NCBI RefSeq assembly: GCF_945859685.1
Contig: NC_079149.1
Coordinates: forward strand, 25,889,118 to 25,953,117
DNA length: 64,000 bases
Direction of reading: 5' to 3'
Source: Eupeodes corollae
Lineage: Eukaryota > Arthropoda > Insecta > Diptera > Syrphidae
The notes under the pieces are model-generated. The model had not been told where the DNA came from and did no database searches. It saw nothing but the letters and a program-made list of their open reading frames with translations. The position numbers and the translations under genes were made by a program. This document shows, in pieces, positions 31,956 to 44,311 of this stretch (position 1 is the first letter of the stretch; each line of letters begins with the position of its first letter).

Positions 31956-32272
31956 AACGTCCAAATTGTTAGTGTCCAGTTTACTTAAAAGAATTTTTAA
32001 TTTAAAATTTTAGTTTTATAGCGTAGGGGTGAAATTTGTGAAATTTATTTTTATTATGACGATTATGATATTTACCGGTTCTTATGTTCCAAAAAAATCC
32101 AAATCATAACATGACATGAAGCCCAAAAAGAAGGACGTCTTAAACAATATAAACAATTAAAAAACGTCACAAATTAAATTACTCACAAACTCCAAATAAA
32201 ATGTCATATCACCCAAAACAACTTTCAATGTTGTAACGCCCATAGTTAAAAATGTCATAACGCCTAAAAGAA

Positions 32273-32448
32273 GGGGGGCATGATGGCCACCTGCAACCCT
32301 GCTAGGACTTACTATAGAATTTGGGTAGGTGCAAGGTTGTGTGTTTGCAAAGTTTCTTAAAATCCGGATTTCTTACATGCAAAGAAACTTTGTAAACAAA
32401 TTCTATAGTGAGCCCAAGCGGGGGGTTGCAGGGGGAAGCATGCCCTCA
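32273..32448. mobile_element. palindromic MITE / foldback element
   Basis: About 176 bp that folds on itself almost entirely. The left arm GGGGGGCATG...CACCTGCAACCC...ACTATAGAATTTG pairs with the right arm CAAATTCTATAGT...GGGTTGCAG...GCATGCCC. An inner pair is GCAAAGTTTCTT/AAGAAACTTTG, and the centre is near TCCGGA. No target duplication was identified. Confidence 0.75.
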
Positions 32449-34615
32449 AACATATCAAACTGCTTAAATGACAAAATCCTGGGTCCATCTGGTTTTATTT
32501 CACTTTTAAAATTTGCCTTATTTCGCTTTCTAAAAGTGCTTTAAGGCCAAACATATTTTTTTACACTTTCTTGATGTTTCAAATTTTGTTTTAATGTTTT
32601 CTTAGCCAAAAGTATACAATTTTAAGCTCAAAATATCGTAGTGCCCAAAATAAACATACAAATTTGTTAGAATCTCCGAATGTTGAAACACATGACATCT
32701 TTTGGCCGATACGTCAATTAGTAATTTGAAAGTTAAGATGTTTTAATATTGTTTTTTGACAATATGACATTGGTTTTGGGCTTTGTGGTAAGTTTTTCTG
32801 AACATTTTTTGGACGATATGACAATTTGAATATCTAAGCGATATTTTGTTGACCAAACGCTTTTCTTTATTTGGAATTTCATAAAATTCAGCAACATTGG
32901 CCAACTCGTGCGATAAAATTGGAATACAATTGTAAGTTTTTTCTTTTGGAGCGATAAATATGTTTGCGCAATCATGAATTGTCCCCACGTCAAAAATGGA
33001 CAACGACCTTTCAAAATCAATAAATAAAAGTACTTAACTTTGCAAATATTAAGATTTCGTTAAGTTTTGAATTCGCTTTACAGGGCCAACAGGCTTTTAA
33101 TAAATATTTAGCAATTTTGGTGTAAGTTTGAATTACTTTTTATTATATGTGACAGAATCCGTAGGAGCGTTTTTTATTTGGTACATACACTATTCATGCA
33201 TGTATTATCCGGGGGGAGGGGGGTTGGGGTTGTTGTATAAAAGCTTCAGTATAGTTTATTATTAGACGCATTTCTGTGTGTGCATAAAAATTTATTAAAG
33301 TAGTTTAAAACCCATTATCACCTTGTCTCGACAGGAACCTTGCATAGATTTAAAACAGTTGAGGAAAATTAAACCTCCCTCTAATATGTAAACAACACTT
33401 TTATTTGAAACTAACTAAATGATAATGGCTTTTTAATGACTTCAATAAGTAGAAAAGTTAAAATTTCAGTGGCATTTCCAAGAAATTGTTTTGGGGATTG
33501 GTGATGCCCTGCAACATTAAATGCAATTCTGTTAATGTATAACCCTACATCAATGAAATCGAAAGCTCTTAAGTTGACTTAGGCGGTTTGTGCTATTTTT
33601 TTTCTTTCTTATGCTTTCTTTCTAAAACCCATATTTTTCTCTTATTCAATTTCTTGATTAGTTTTTAAAACTTAAAAATATTTAAAACCATTTGTAAGCC
33701 AACTTAGGTTTATTTCTTACTTCAGGTTTAAAGTAATGCAAGCCGATGGATAATGTATTGTCCCTAAATATTAGACACCTCTCCGTCTGAAATAAAAATT
33801 CTATGAAATATTAGCGGGTATCTTTTATATTTTAGAAAATTCGACCTTCAAACCTCTGTTTGAGTTTCAAAAACATATTTTTGATATTTCAACTATAATT
33901 GAATTTTTTTTAAATTAAGAAATTAAAGACTTCATAGAAGATTAATTTAACAACGTTATATTTTTTGGATTTTTTTTTGTCCAAATTTCTTATAAGCTCC
34001 GCATCCATAGTAAATAAGACCAAACCACATGCTTCTTACTTTTTGTTCTTATACATTTTGTGTGTTAATATCATTTTAGTAATTAAAGTAGGTGCCTTTT
34101 CTTTTTTTTTAATGCGAATTTAATGAGATTACATGTGTTTTTGTCTTTTTTTTGTGTGTGTTTAGGTTGACTTTCACTTTTTTATTTCTTTGAGACTAAC
34201 TATGTGGTTTTTCTAAGCTTAATTAAACAACCACCACCACGCACAAACAATTAAATCCTCCGCCACCACTAACTTCGAATATTCCAAGAGATAAGAAATT
34301 CAAAGAAAAACAAAAATCTGGTTTAAATACCGAAAGATTACGTGTGTTTCTTCTTTTAACTAAGTTGCTAAATTGCAATTAGATTGATATTAGGAATTAA
34401 GAACAACCGAAACACAAAATAAGCTGTAACACAAATTGACTTTTCTTTGATGAAAGAAAATTTCATGTTAAAGTTTAAAAAATACACGCACAAACTGCAT
34501 TGTACACAATTTTGTAAAGTTGTTAACAAATTAGAACAATATCTTAGAAAGAAACAGTCAATTTGTACATAAATGTTAAAAAAAGCAACGATAATTCGGT
34601 AACAAATCAATCTTA
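32449..34615. other. AT-rich noncoding stretch
   Basis: No conserved coding frame. Short open frames on the minus strand near 32733-33020 overlap each other in two frames and show no domain. A G-rich tract (CCGGGGGGAGGGGGGTTGGG) lies near 33211. CACCACCACGC near 34233 is low complexity. Confidence 0.35.
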
Positions 34616-34616
34616 T

Positions 34617-34760
34617 ATAAGGTTTTCCAATAGGATGTTTCATTTTAAATAACTCGGTTTTTGATCATCTTTCACTTTTGAAGCTGTCATCTTTTGACAT
34701 TTTAAATACGACGTCATTTTGATACCGTAATACCAAATTATCAATAATATCAGTGCTGAA
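34617..34760 (+). mobile_element. solo end of a mariner-like element
   Basis: ATAAGGTTTTCCAATAGGAT and the following AGCTGTCATCTTTTGACATT match the left end of the element at 58093-58601, and the first block also matches 141-176. Its right part was lost; a LINE fragment follows. Confidence 0.55.
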
Positions 34761-34819
34761 TTCAAAAGTAAAATTACTCTTGCTAATCGCTTTTTTTGTG
34801 GGATAAGTAAGCAATTGAG

Positions 34820-35290
34820 GAATAAGGCAATATCGCGAAGTACCAAGGAGACATTGTCAAATCCTTAATCATCAAAGTCTTACTTTATGGCGCAAAAGCA
34901 TGGACTCTTTCCCATGTGGATGGAGGATCTATTGGTTTCTTCGAGAGGAAGGTTCTACGTACGATAAATAGACCGGTTTGTGTCGACAGGCAAAATAATA
35001 ATTGGTGGAGAAGATACAACCACGACCTATACGAGCGACTTGCCACTGGTCAAAAAAATACGTCTTCAACGATTAAGATTGCTAGGGCGAATGTTGAGTG
35101 AATAAACTTCGAAGATCCAGCCCGTAGGGTATTGAACTCCAAGCCTGAGGGAACTTTAAGCAGAGGCAGACCTCATCTCCGGTGGAGTGATCAAGTTGAG
35201 GCCGACACGAGTCAGCTTGGTATTCGAAACTGGAGACAGTAAGCTAGAGATCTATTACTTGAAGAGGCATTGTAGCGCTAACTAAAGTAA
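34820..35290 (+). mobile_element. non-LTR retrotransposon C-terminal fragment (family B)
   Basis: Plus-strand reading VLLYGAKAWTLSHVDGGSIG and FERKVLRTINRPVCVDR, then SRGRPHLRWSDQVEADTSQL and GIRNWRQ in a second frame. This is the conserved C-terminal region of a LINE family also present at 40395-41510. The catalytic RT part is missing. Stops and frameshifts show it is dead. Confidence 0.8.
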
Positions 35291-35584
35291 AGTAATACTA
35301 GAATTACATATGTTTCAACTGATCATCTGATTCGTTTTTCTTGTGGTACTAAATTTTTGGTTAACTGAGAAACTTTCGTACCGAAGTTCAAATTTTTGAA
35401 ATTAACTACAAATATGGTGTAGAATTTGAAGTCACAGTTCGCACGTTTCCGTTTTCGAAAAAAACACATTTTGTATAAATTTAAGGCTTTTGAAAAAAGA
35501 ATTGAATATTTACTTAAATACGCTTAATGCAGCCTATAAACAAATAAAAAAGGACTTAAGCTAGACTTAAAACTGTTTTTATTA

Positions 35585-37330
35585 TTAGCTATTGGCAGTA
35601 TTATTGTAATAGCTTTAAAAAGGCCAACATTTGTATGGTGATGAGGAAGGCGAAAGAGAGGGACTTGTCTGAAGTCTCTTGGATTAGTATAAATAGGAAT
35701 CGTTTTTAGAAAAAAACGGTGAGGCTTTGATACCTGCTAAAGGCTGAAAGAGAGGGACTTGTCTGAAGTTTCTTGGATTAGTATAAATAGAAATCTTTTT
35801 TGAAGGAAACGGTGAGTCCTTGGTACCTGCTAAATGCTGAAAGAGAGGGGTTTGTTCAAAGTTTCTTGGATTAGTATAAATAGGAATCTTTTCAAGAAGA
35901 AACGGTGAGTCTTTGGTACCTGCTAAAAGCTGGTGTAGATAGGGAACATCAGCAACTTCGCGGCGTTTTTGGAGGGTTTAGAGATTAATAAGTTTTAAGC
36001 GATCTTCTTCTTGGAGAGTGAGTGTTCAAATGGGGAGACCACACTTGACTAGCGTATTCAAGGAGAGTTCTAACAAAGGTGGTATAAAGGGATTTAGTGA
36101 TATAGGGCTTCTAGAATTCTTAAGATTCGTTTGATGAAGCCAAGAGATGAATTGGCCTTGTTAAAAATATAATACAAATGGGCTCGAAAATTTAACTGAG
36201 TGTCGCAAATAAGTTCTAGGTCGCGAATGGAACACCTAGAATTCTTTTGGAGAAATGTTATAAATTGGCATTTAGCTACATTGTGTTCTAAGAAATTTTT
36301 GTAGCAACAAGTCTGAAATGAGTCAAGATATTTTGGAGTAAGACAGAATCGGATGGAGTAGAAAACACCTTTGTTAATTTCATGTCGTCATCAGCGTTAA
36401 TCGAGACAGTTGCATAATTATCAATGACATTAATAACGTTGTTGATAGTTAAAACAAATAATAAAGGACCAAGGTGGCTCCCTTGAGGGACTCCTGATAT
36501 TGCATAGATAAATGGAATCGGAGATTGAGAACCTCAAAACAATTCTATGTCGGCGGTTCTCAAGGTACGATCTGAGCTAAGAAATAAAAAAGGGGGATCA
36601 AGGCCTTTAAGTTTAAGATAAATAATTTGGTGACTGAATTTATCAAAGGCTTTACTAAAGTCTGTAGTAATAACGTCCACTTAATTCCTTTCCTCTAATT
36701 CGGTTTTTCGAGTTTTAGACACTAATTTGGTACGATTGGTTGTAGTAAATCTACCTTTTAAGAAGCCATGTTTATAGGAAGGAAAATAGGACTACAATGA
36801 AAATAGAGAGATTCGTAGAAAATGCTTTCGAAGAGCTTGGGAATTGAAGAAATCTTGACTTTGGGCTTGTAGTTCATAACATAATTTGTTGATCCTTTTT
36901 TATGAAAAGGAAAAATAAAGGAATCTTTCCAAAGCTTTGGGAAGATAGCTTGAGATATAGAAAGGCGAAACAGTACTGTACCGAGAGAGGTTTACAAAGG
37001 GAGCTTGTACACTTTTTAACTAAAATTCCAGGCAAACGCTCCGGATCAAGAGAGAAATCATCTTTAAGTAGACTTAATTTTCTGTCAATAATATCATCAC
37101 CTATTTCGATTTGGTTAAGGGAGGGCATGTGGTATCTTTTAAGTAATAAAAAAAACTATGGTCAGGTTCTTAGATTGGCTGAAGAATCAGACAAAAAGGT
37201 TTGTAATATGGTGAAATTTTAATGGGGAAAGGGAAATCATCGGATTTACTTTGCATGTTTATAGATTTTTAAAGGCGTCTGGGATCCGTTATAAGGCTAT
37301 CTTCCATTTTGTCAATTTATTCTAAATAAA
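35585..37330 (-). mobile_element. non-LTR retrotransposon remnant (family C)
   Basis: Minus-strand fragments from about 37130 down: SLDPERLPGILVKKC and FGKIPLFFLFIKK (the upstream finger region), then a palm block with SGVPQGSHLGPLLFVL near 36480, and at the 3' end a C-terminal region IYTNPRDFRQVPLF. The FADD box is not intact. The 3' end has three tandem copies of a C-terminal segment (35690-35940). Confidence 0.75.
35690..35945. repeat. three tandem copies of a LINE C-terminal segment
   Basis: GGCTGAAAGAGAGGGACTTG-type starts recur three times at a spacing of about 95-100 bp, each followed by TTTCTTGGATTAGTATAAAT and GGTACCTGCTAAA. The unit is longer than a simple repeat and keeps the reading frame partly, so the LINE tail was duplicated in tandem before or after insertion. 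Confidence 0.85.
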
Positions 37331-37489
37331 TAAATTACCGAACGAATGAAAATCTGGATTGAGCTTGCTGATAGCTGAAAATATTGCTGACATAGCTCGT
37401 AGTTTTGACGAAAACGCAGGATAGTTAATTGCTAGTTAGAAAAAGGCCTTTCAAAAGCGACATTACAACATATCTTCCATAAAGACTTA

Positions 37490-38060
37490 TTATATAAGGA
37501 TTTGAGAGTTCAGTTAACACAAGAACTCAAGCTGGACAACGTCGCACATCATTGATGGAACCTCATCGAAAAATCATCTTTGTTGATAAGCCCATTTTTC
37601 GTCTCCGAGGTTTACGTTACTAAGCGGATTGTATTTGGAGCAACAAAAAGCCAAGAATGATTGTTCAAAAGCTTTTTCAACTTGTTATTGGTTGATGCAG
37701 CTTTTTGAGCTGGTCATGGAGGTGTGATTTGACCTTACTAATTTGAAGTTGGTGCATCTATTACTATGAATTGCACCACCGACTTATAATTAAGAGTTCT
37801 GATAGAGAAAGTGACTGAGTTTACTTTAATTCAAAAAAAGACATCCACACCAAGCAACAAAACAGTTTCTCGAAGAGTTGGTCAGAATTGGCCACCAAGA
37901 TATCTTTTTGTTTGAGCTACATGAAAGATAGGATAGGACCTAGAGGATACATTTTGTAAAAGTATCGAGGTCATATTGGAGATTCGCCTGATATAGTCAA
38001 ATATCTACTTTACAAAATCACAAAAAGGTTCTGTAGCCTTCAATTTAAACCAATTGACCT
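37490..38060 (+). mobile_element. highly degraded mariner-family transposase remnant
   Basis: Plus-strand traces of a mariner-type transposase: VQLTQELKLDNVAHH near 37510, FVDKPIFRL-like near 37590, and VGQNWPPRYLF near 37885, corresponding to the WPPRSCDL block before the third catalytic Asp. Frames and stops are badly disrupted. I rely on the order of three weak motifs. Confidence 0.5.
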
Positions 38061-40284
38061 TAAAACCAACAGTATCAATGTCATCGTCATCCTAATTTCT
38101 TTCAGTGTATAAATACGTTCCTGATATTCAACATTCCATCCAACATTATGATTCTATTAATAGACTATTTTATTTTCCAACTTTTTTACGAATAAGAAAA
38201 TTGGTTTGCAATGCAATCCTGCTAAATGCCTATGATGCAAAACAAAACAAAAAGTATAAAGAAGAGCTCTAGACTACATCAGATACTTTTTGAGCGTGGG
38301 GGTATTGGGTATCTGTATCTCGTTCTTCTCCACTAAAAAGGAAGTATCAGGAAGACGTACACGCCACAGAGAAATATGATCAAAAACAAAAAAAGATACA
38401 AAACTAAATTTTAAATAATAAACCGGTAGAGATATAAATTGCGTAGGGTATAAGAAAAGTCGTAAGTTGTAAGATTCAAAAGTTTCACTTTGGTCGTTAT
38501 TATATTATGCACTGCAAAGAGATTTTATATGCACTGCATACGAGAAGGTACACCAAGTTTGAAGACCGAGAAAAAAAAGAAGACTAAGGTGCCAATTGCA
38601 GACCTTTCTAAACCAAAACAGGATCCACTATAGCGATATACGGGTCGATCGGGTTGGGTCCATCGTCGCGTCCGCCTCATACACCTATAATACTGCAGTG
38701 GTGCGGTAGTGCGGCCGGAGCGGTAGTGTTGCAATTAAGGAAGGAGAACGAATCATTTCATAAATTTAATTCATCGCTTGTGTATCTATAGATACACGTT
38801 AGCTCTGACACCTTATAAAATGTCCTTATTCAGATACTTTACATCTCTAAACTTGTGCAGAGTGTCTTGTGTCTTTGGGAGCTGTTTATACAGAAGTTGT
38901 GTGTAGACTTATTTTGTGTTTTGTTTGGAGAAAATGACATGATTCATTACAATCCTTTGCAGAAATTGTGTACCAATCAATTTAGTTTTTCTGAGTCACA
39001 AAATATCTTTTCTCAAAAAAACAAATTAAGAACAAAAATTGAAACATGTTATGTGTCAATCAGGGTTGATGTTAAATATGCGCTCATGGACCATGAACTA
39101 AAAATTAAGTTTATTGACTTCATTTAAAAAATAACAATGTTTTCAATTTAACAAGTTTTATTGGGTCATTTATTGGAATTAATTTTTCTCTGTTTAGACA
39201 AAGAACATCACGTGCCTCGTCTTTGGTGTTCCAACGTACGCGTTTGTCTCGTCGTCGCTGGCGGTTCTTCGAAATGGCTGACATAAGGGGGTTGAATTTT
39301 ATGTGTTTTTGTTTCGGTATATTTTTTGGGGAAAAACGAAGTAATCCTTAAGATAAATTGTATGTTTTTGTTTTCAGATATACCAAAATTTATACACAAC
39401 AGTAAATTTAAGATTACAAAGATACAAGAAAGAAAATGAAACAATAGCCGTGTATACACATATGGTTTTGGATTTTGAGGTTTGATGTAAACTGTCTTCC
39501 GTTCTTTTATCGGGAAGTTAAGGATTTGTGTAACAAAGAAAAAGACACTATTAAAGCCTGGGATATAATTATTGCTTTTCACTCTTGCCTTACGGGTTCC
39601 ATATACGAAAGTTTAAGTCTGTCCTATTATCAGCAGTAAAACGTAGATATAAGCTTCTAACCTAGGACATTCATAAGATAGGCGTAAGTTTGACATTTTG
39701 TTCTGATTTAGACAAGAAATTGTAAAACGTTAACTCAAAATTTAAAAGTTCAAAAATTCATTACGGAACTACCGACTTAAAAGGAAACTTGGCTAAACTT
39801 TCCACAACAAAACCTCTCCTAGCGAAAACACCTTTTCAAAATACTAAATGCAAGTGGCTTAGTGAAAGATCTTAAGTTGAAAGCTAATGGCGTTTTCCTC
39901 ATAAAACTTAATAATAAAAAAATTAAAGTAAATAGGCTTCCCGTACTCCAACATGTAATGGATCTGGCAAGTCCAAAAGTAAGATCAAGAACATCGAACA
40001 TCGGTAATAGAGAATTGAGGATTGAACATTGAACATTGAATATAAAATATTTAATAAAACATGTCCATGCATCACATTAGTTGCAAGAAGTTCTATGCAA
40101 AATGTTCAATGCACCACGTTTGATTCATTAAATTTGATACAACATGTTCGATGCAACTTGCTAGATGCAAACATTATAACACTGTCGAACATTATAACAC
40201 TAACCAGCCACGCAACACGAAAGATCCAGCGAGTTTGATGGAATAACACATAAATACAAACAAAATCTGGCGGTCCAAAAATCT
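38061..40284. other. unassigned sequence
   Basis: Mostly AT-rich. A GC-rich patch at 38640-38730 (CGATCGGGTTGGGTCC, GCGGCCGGAGCGG) has no recognised exon. A short GAACATTGAA/GAACATCGAA tandem lies near 39990-40040, with GATGCAA/GTTCAATGC variants to 40170. No coding gene supported. Confidence 0.35.
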
Positions 40285-40410
40285 GTTGAGAACTAGGGCC
40301 TAGTGACTTACAACTCTCAAACATTCCTGTGTGCGAGTAATGTTGTCAAGGATGGAGGGGAACTACAGTTTTAAACCGAATCCGAACGGGTACTTTAAAA
40401 AAAGCACTTG
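40285..40410 (-). mobile_element. SINE tail fragment
   Basis: GTTGAGAACTAGGGCCTAGT, then ACTCTCAAACATTCCTGTGT and AACCGAATCCGAACGGG match the complement of 29500-29640. It abuts the family B LINE fragment, which starts at about 40400. Confidence 0.8.
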
Positions 40411-41500
40411 TCCACAGTCGATCAAATATTCACATTACGGCAGATCCTGAAAAAACCCCAAGAACACCAAATCGACACCCACCATCTTTTCATCGATTTC
40501 AAGGCCGCATATGACAGCATCTACAGGGACGAGCTGTATAAAGCCATGTCTAGTTTTGGCATCCCTGCCAAACTCGTCCGATGGTGCAGGATGACCATGG
40601 AGAATTTACGATGCTCCATAAAGGTTGGAAACAACTTAACAGAAACTTTCGATGCCAAAAAGTTTTTAGACAAGGTGTGCGCTGTCATGTGATTTTTTAA
40701 CATCACAGTGTGCAGAACTCACACTATCTTTCAAAAGTATGCCCAATTACTAGCATGTGCTGATGATATCATAATCAGATAATCGGATTGAGGCAGAGGC
40801 GGCAAAAATGGGTTTAACGGTTAATGAGGGCAAAACAAAAAACAAAGTACATGCTGTCGTCAAGAAAGGACCTACAATACCGACGTTTTTATCAAAACGT
40901 CACCATCGACAGACGTAACTTTGAGATAGTCAAAGACTTCATTTACCTAGGGTCCGCTGTAAACGCAGGAAACAACACCAGCGAAAACGCAGAAAAAACT
41001 CTTGCTAACCGCTGTTTTTTTGGGCTAAGATAGCTATTGAGTGGTAAAGTCCTCTTTCGAGGGACCAAAGTGTTGTTACATAAGACCCTTATCATGCCGT
41101 CGTGCTATACGGTGCAGAAGCATGGACTATGATAAAAGCGGATGAAAGCACCTTGGGTCGTTTCGAGAGAAAAGTTTTTCGTGTGATCTACGGTTTCGTA
41201 TGCATCGAAGGGGAGTGGAGGAGAAGATGGAACGACGGGCTGTACAGCGACGTAGACTTAGCCAGAAGGGTAAAAGTCACGTAGAGCGCATGGAATCCAA
41301 TGCTCCGGCCCGGAAACTCTTCGCATCCACACCCACACGACAGCGCAGAAGAGGAAGACCGCGGATCAGGTGGCGCGCACAAGTGGAAGGTGACCTCACC
41401 CAACTTGGAGCGCGAAACTTGAGACATCTAGCTAGGGACCGAGCTAGATGGAGAAGTTTGTTGGGTGAGGCCCTAGTTCACACAGGACTGTAGCGCCACC
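40400..41500 (+). mobile_element. non-LTR retrotransposon fragment (family B), RT and C-terminal
   Basis: Plus strand: STVDQIFTLRQILKKPQEHQ and HHLFIDFKAAYDSIYRDELY (RT palm motif with the first catalytic Asp), then a deletion past the VPQG region. After that come FEIVKDFIYLGSAVNAGNN, VLYGAEAWTMIKADESTLG and FERKVFRVIYGFVCIEGEWR, and finally GRPRIRWRAQVEGDLTQLGA. The final frame ends at 41493. Several frameshifts. The C-terminal end matches 34820-35290. Confidence 0.85.
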
Positions 41501-41514
41501 TTAAGTAAGTGTTG

Positions 41515-43560
41515 GTTTTGTGCGAAATGTTGATAAAGGGTTTAGGTGTAAAGCCGTTCAAAATTCAGAGCTGGTACAAGAATTTTAGGGTGAACGACCT
41601 ACAACCACGTCGAATTTTTGGTGAATAGGCTCTTGAAAAGTTGGCCAAAGATTTTTTATATTGTGCGCGCGCTAAACGGGTTATGAATACCCTTATAATG
41701 GTAGACACAGTGCAAGCATTTTGGAAAGTAGGATAGGATTAAAAGGAAGATACCGATGCACATTGGTTTTGAATGTCTGTACATTGTAATGAGTGGTAAA
41801 ATATTTAGCCCGTTAAAGCATTCCACATTCGTGTAGTGCGACTAAAGAAAGAATCCTTTACTCAACAATATATCCGTAATTGGGTTCAAGAGTAGGCTAA
41901 CGAGCATTCATAGAAGAATGGCTACTACGGTTACAAGTGGCTATTTCACTAGAGCATTATTGGTGGAAAATATCGATAAAACAATGAATGGCATGAAAAT
42001 GATCTCCTATCATTTCTAGAGTTCTATTTTCAAATCCATCTTAAAGACTCAAGTAAGTTATTGGGGCATCAGCGCAAATGTTGGAATTATACTCGAGTTT
42101 TGGACGAATAAAATCTTTGTAAATTATAGCCAGATCAGACGGGGTAAAAAACTTCTTGCACTGTCGAAGAAAATCAGCATATTTGGCGATGTAGAATATG
42201 TGCTCACTCCCAAACAAGTGGTTTGTGATGCATACACCTTCGATTGCAAGCTGTTTAATCTTTTCAATTCAAGTACCCTCCAATAGTTGCATTGGGGGAC
42301 GGTTATATTTTTGTGACAGTAGACAGCATTGAGTTTTCTAAGCATTAACTTCTACACCGGTTTTGATTCTTCATTCTGTAAAGATTAGAATTTAATGAGC
42401 TTATCATACCCTGCCCTTGGCGGTAGTCCACATTCAAAGAACAGCGATTAGAATCGAAAAACAAATACCCGCGAAACAATTAAGTGTGTAAGAAGTTTTA
42501 GACAAAAGATCATTTATAAAAATAAGGAAGAGTGCCGGAGACAAAACGGAGCCCTGCGGCATACCAGCAGTTATTTTCTTTATATGAGACTTGAACCCGT
42601 CTAATACTACTTGAATTGAACGGTTCGAAAGACAATTACGAACCTAACAAAAAAGGGATCCATCAATACCAAACGCACGTATTTTTGATAAGAAAACTTG
42701 ATGCCAAACTTTATCAAATGCCTCTGAAATGTCAAGTGCAATAATTTTACTTTCTCCAAAGCGATGTAATAATGTCGTTTCACTGTTCGATGAGATAAAA
42801 CATGAGATCACCAGCGGATCTATTACAACGAAAGTCATACTGTCGGCCAAAAAGTAGCTTTCGTCAATCAAGATATTTCTTAAGCTGACAATTTATCTGC
42901 GTTACTGTACCCTTGGAAAGAAGGGGCGTAAGTGTAATTGGAAAATAGTTAGATGAGAATTGATTGCTGGAAAAATGCTGTTTTCCGTCCACTCAGAAAG
43001 AAACCTGTAGAATAGAACAGGTAGTAAAACTTAAACAAAAATTGTATTCAGCGACAAAGCTAATTTTTGCAGATTAAATCGATATTTGAACAAGCAAAAC
43101 TGATGCACTTGGAGTGAAAAGCAGCCAGAAGCACTCTAAGAGCTACCAATTCACCCAGAAAATGTCACTGTTTGGTGCGGATTATGGACGATGATGCTAA
43201 AGGTATCATAAGCATTAACGAGCGATGATAACAAATAATTGCGCAAATTGGAAGATCTTGATGTTGATCTTGCATGGCATGAAGTTTCAACAGAACAGTG
43301 CTACATGCACCAAATAAGAAGTGAGTTCGGTAAACAGTTTGGAGTCGGTCAATTTACTGCTTAGATGATGCGATTTAAAGCCTCTTGAATAATCTTTTTG
43401 TAGGCAGGTTTTAGATCTCAGGTCTATAGTGCAAGCACGCTTCGATTGACGAAAAATGTATGTGTGATATATCTGCCGAAATTGAACAGAGTATGCTGAA
43501 ATTAGACTAAGCGGATAGACCATTTGAGGAAGAATACTTAAGAGTTAGTTAATTTTTAAG
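41515..43560 (+). mobile_element. DD41D-type mariner remnant split by a LINE
   Basis: The left piece (about 41520-41670) reads GLGVKPFKIQ, then RRIFGE and ALEKLAKDF, matching residues 113-150 of the transposase at 50668. The right piece (about 43020-43560) resumes with FSDKANF (first Asp region), then EKQPEAL, ELPIHPENVTVWCGLWT and later PAEIEQSMLKLD-like traces. The join falls at the equivalent of residue 150-155. It is very degraded and truncated at the left. Confidence 0.75.
41690..43015 (-). mobile_element. LINE copy (10003-type family) inserted in a mariner remnant
   Basis: The minus strand shows GESKIIALDISEAFDKVWHQ, AGMPQGSVLSGTLF-like palm traces near 42560, and the C-terminal/3' region with GGGTATTCATAACCC near 41680. 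It is 5'-truncated near 43015 and frame-broken. It lies between the two halves of a mariner copy and is therefore younger than it. Confidence 0.8.
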
Positions 43561-44311
43561 AATTTGGTTTTGAACAAAAAAGCGCGGAAAATGTAAAGTG
43601 ATACAAAAGCGAAACAGGCATAGCAGACGAAATCAAAGTGGCCAACTTGCAAATTTGATAAAAAAAACCAATTGTAGGAATTGAATCGCAAAAAAAATAT
43701 ATTCACAAGATTGCATTCTTTAAAATTTTTCGGAATAGAAGATATTTCGAATCCGATCTGGTTTAGCATTTTTTTTTTTGATAAAAGTACATTGGACAAT
43801 ATTGTCAAAAGATTAATAATTTGTATTAAATTCTGTCGTCCATGTTATGTTCTTATACTTTAAAAAAAACATCCGAAAAATGTAAATTTTATATTCAAGA
43901 TAAATACAAACAAATTTAAAGAATTTTTGTTGCTATTTTTGAATATTTTAGAATACTGCCAAAATTTAAAAAATAAATCTTAGGGATGCAAAACACTTTA
44001 AAGATCAAAATAAAATATTAAAAAACCAAACATCCAGCATTAGTAGAATTTTTTTAAGCAGTCATAGCAATGTAAACAACCTAAGATTTTTTTTATCTTA
44101 AGTCTATTTTTGTTAGAATTCCTTTGTTTGAAAATAGTTTTGTAAATCACTTCAAAAATATATATTCAGACGAAACGATTAATCACATCAAACATGGCCA
44201 AAAAACAACGGCACCGACAACAAAGAACGCAAAATATTTTCAAAATTTTTGGAGACTTTTTTTTAGTTTTTTTTTTTAAGGTTTCGCCTCTGCTCTTTTC
44301 GTTACGCTTAC
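43561..44311. other. AT-rich intron/flank
   Basis: No coding signal between the mariner remnant and the 44312 exon, apart from intron donor sequence. Confidence 0.4.

Noticed and set aside
32733..33020. Two overlapping minus-strand open frames
   Set aside because: They read the same DNA in two frames with no recognisable domain.
36902..37222. Plus-strand open frame of 106 codons
   Set aside because: It is antisense to the family C LINE reverse transcriptase remnant, which reads on the minus strand.
38525..38734. Arg-rich minus-strand open frame
   Set aside because: GC-rich patch without splice or domain support.
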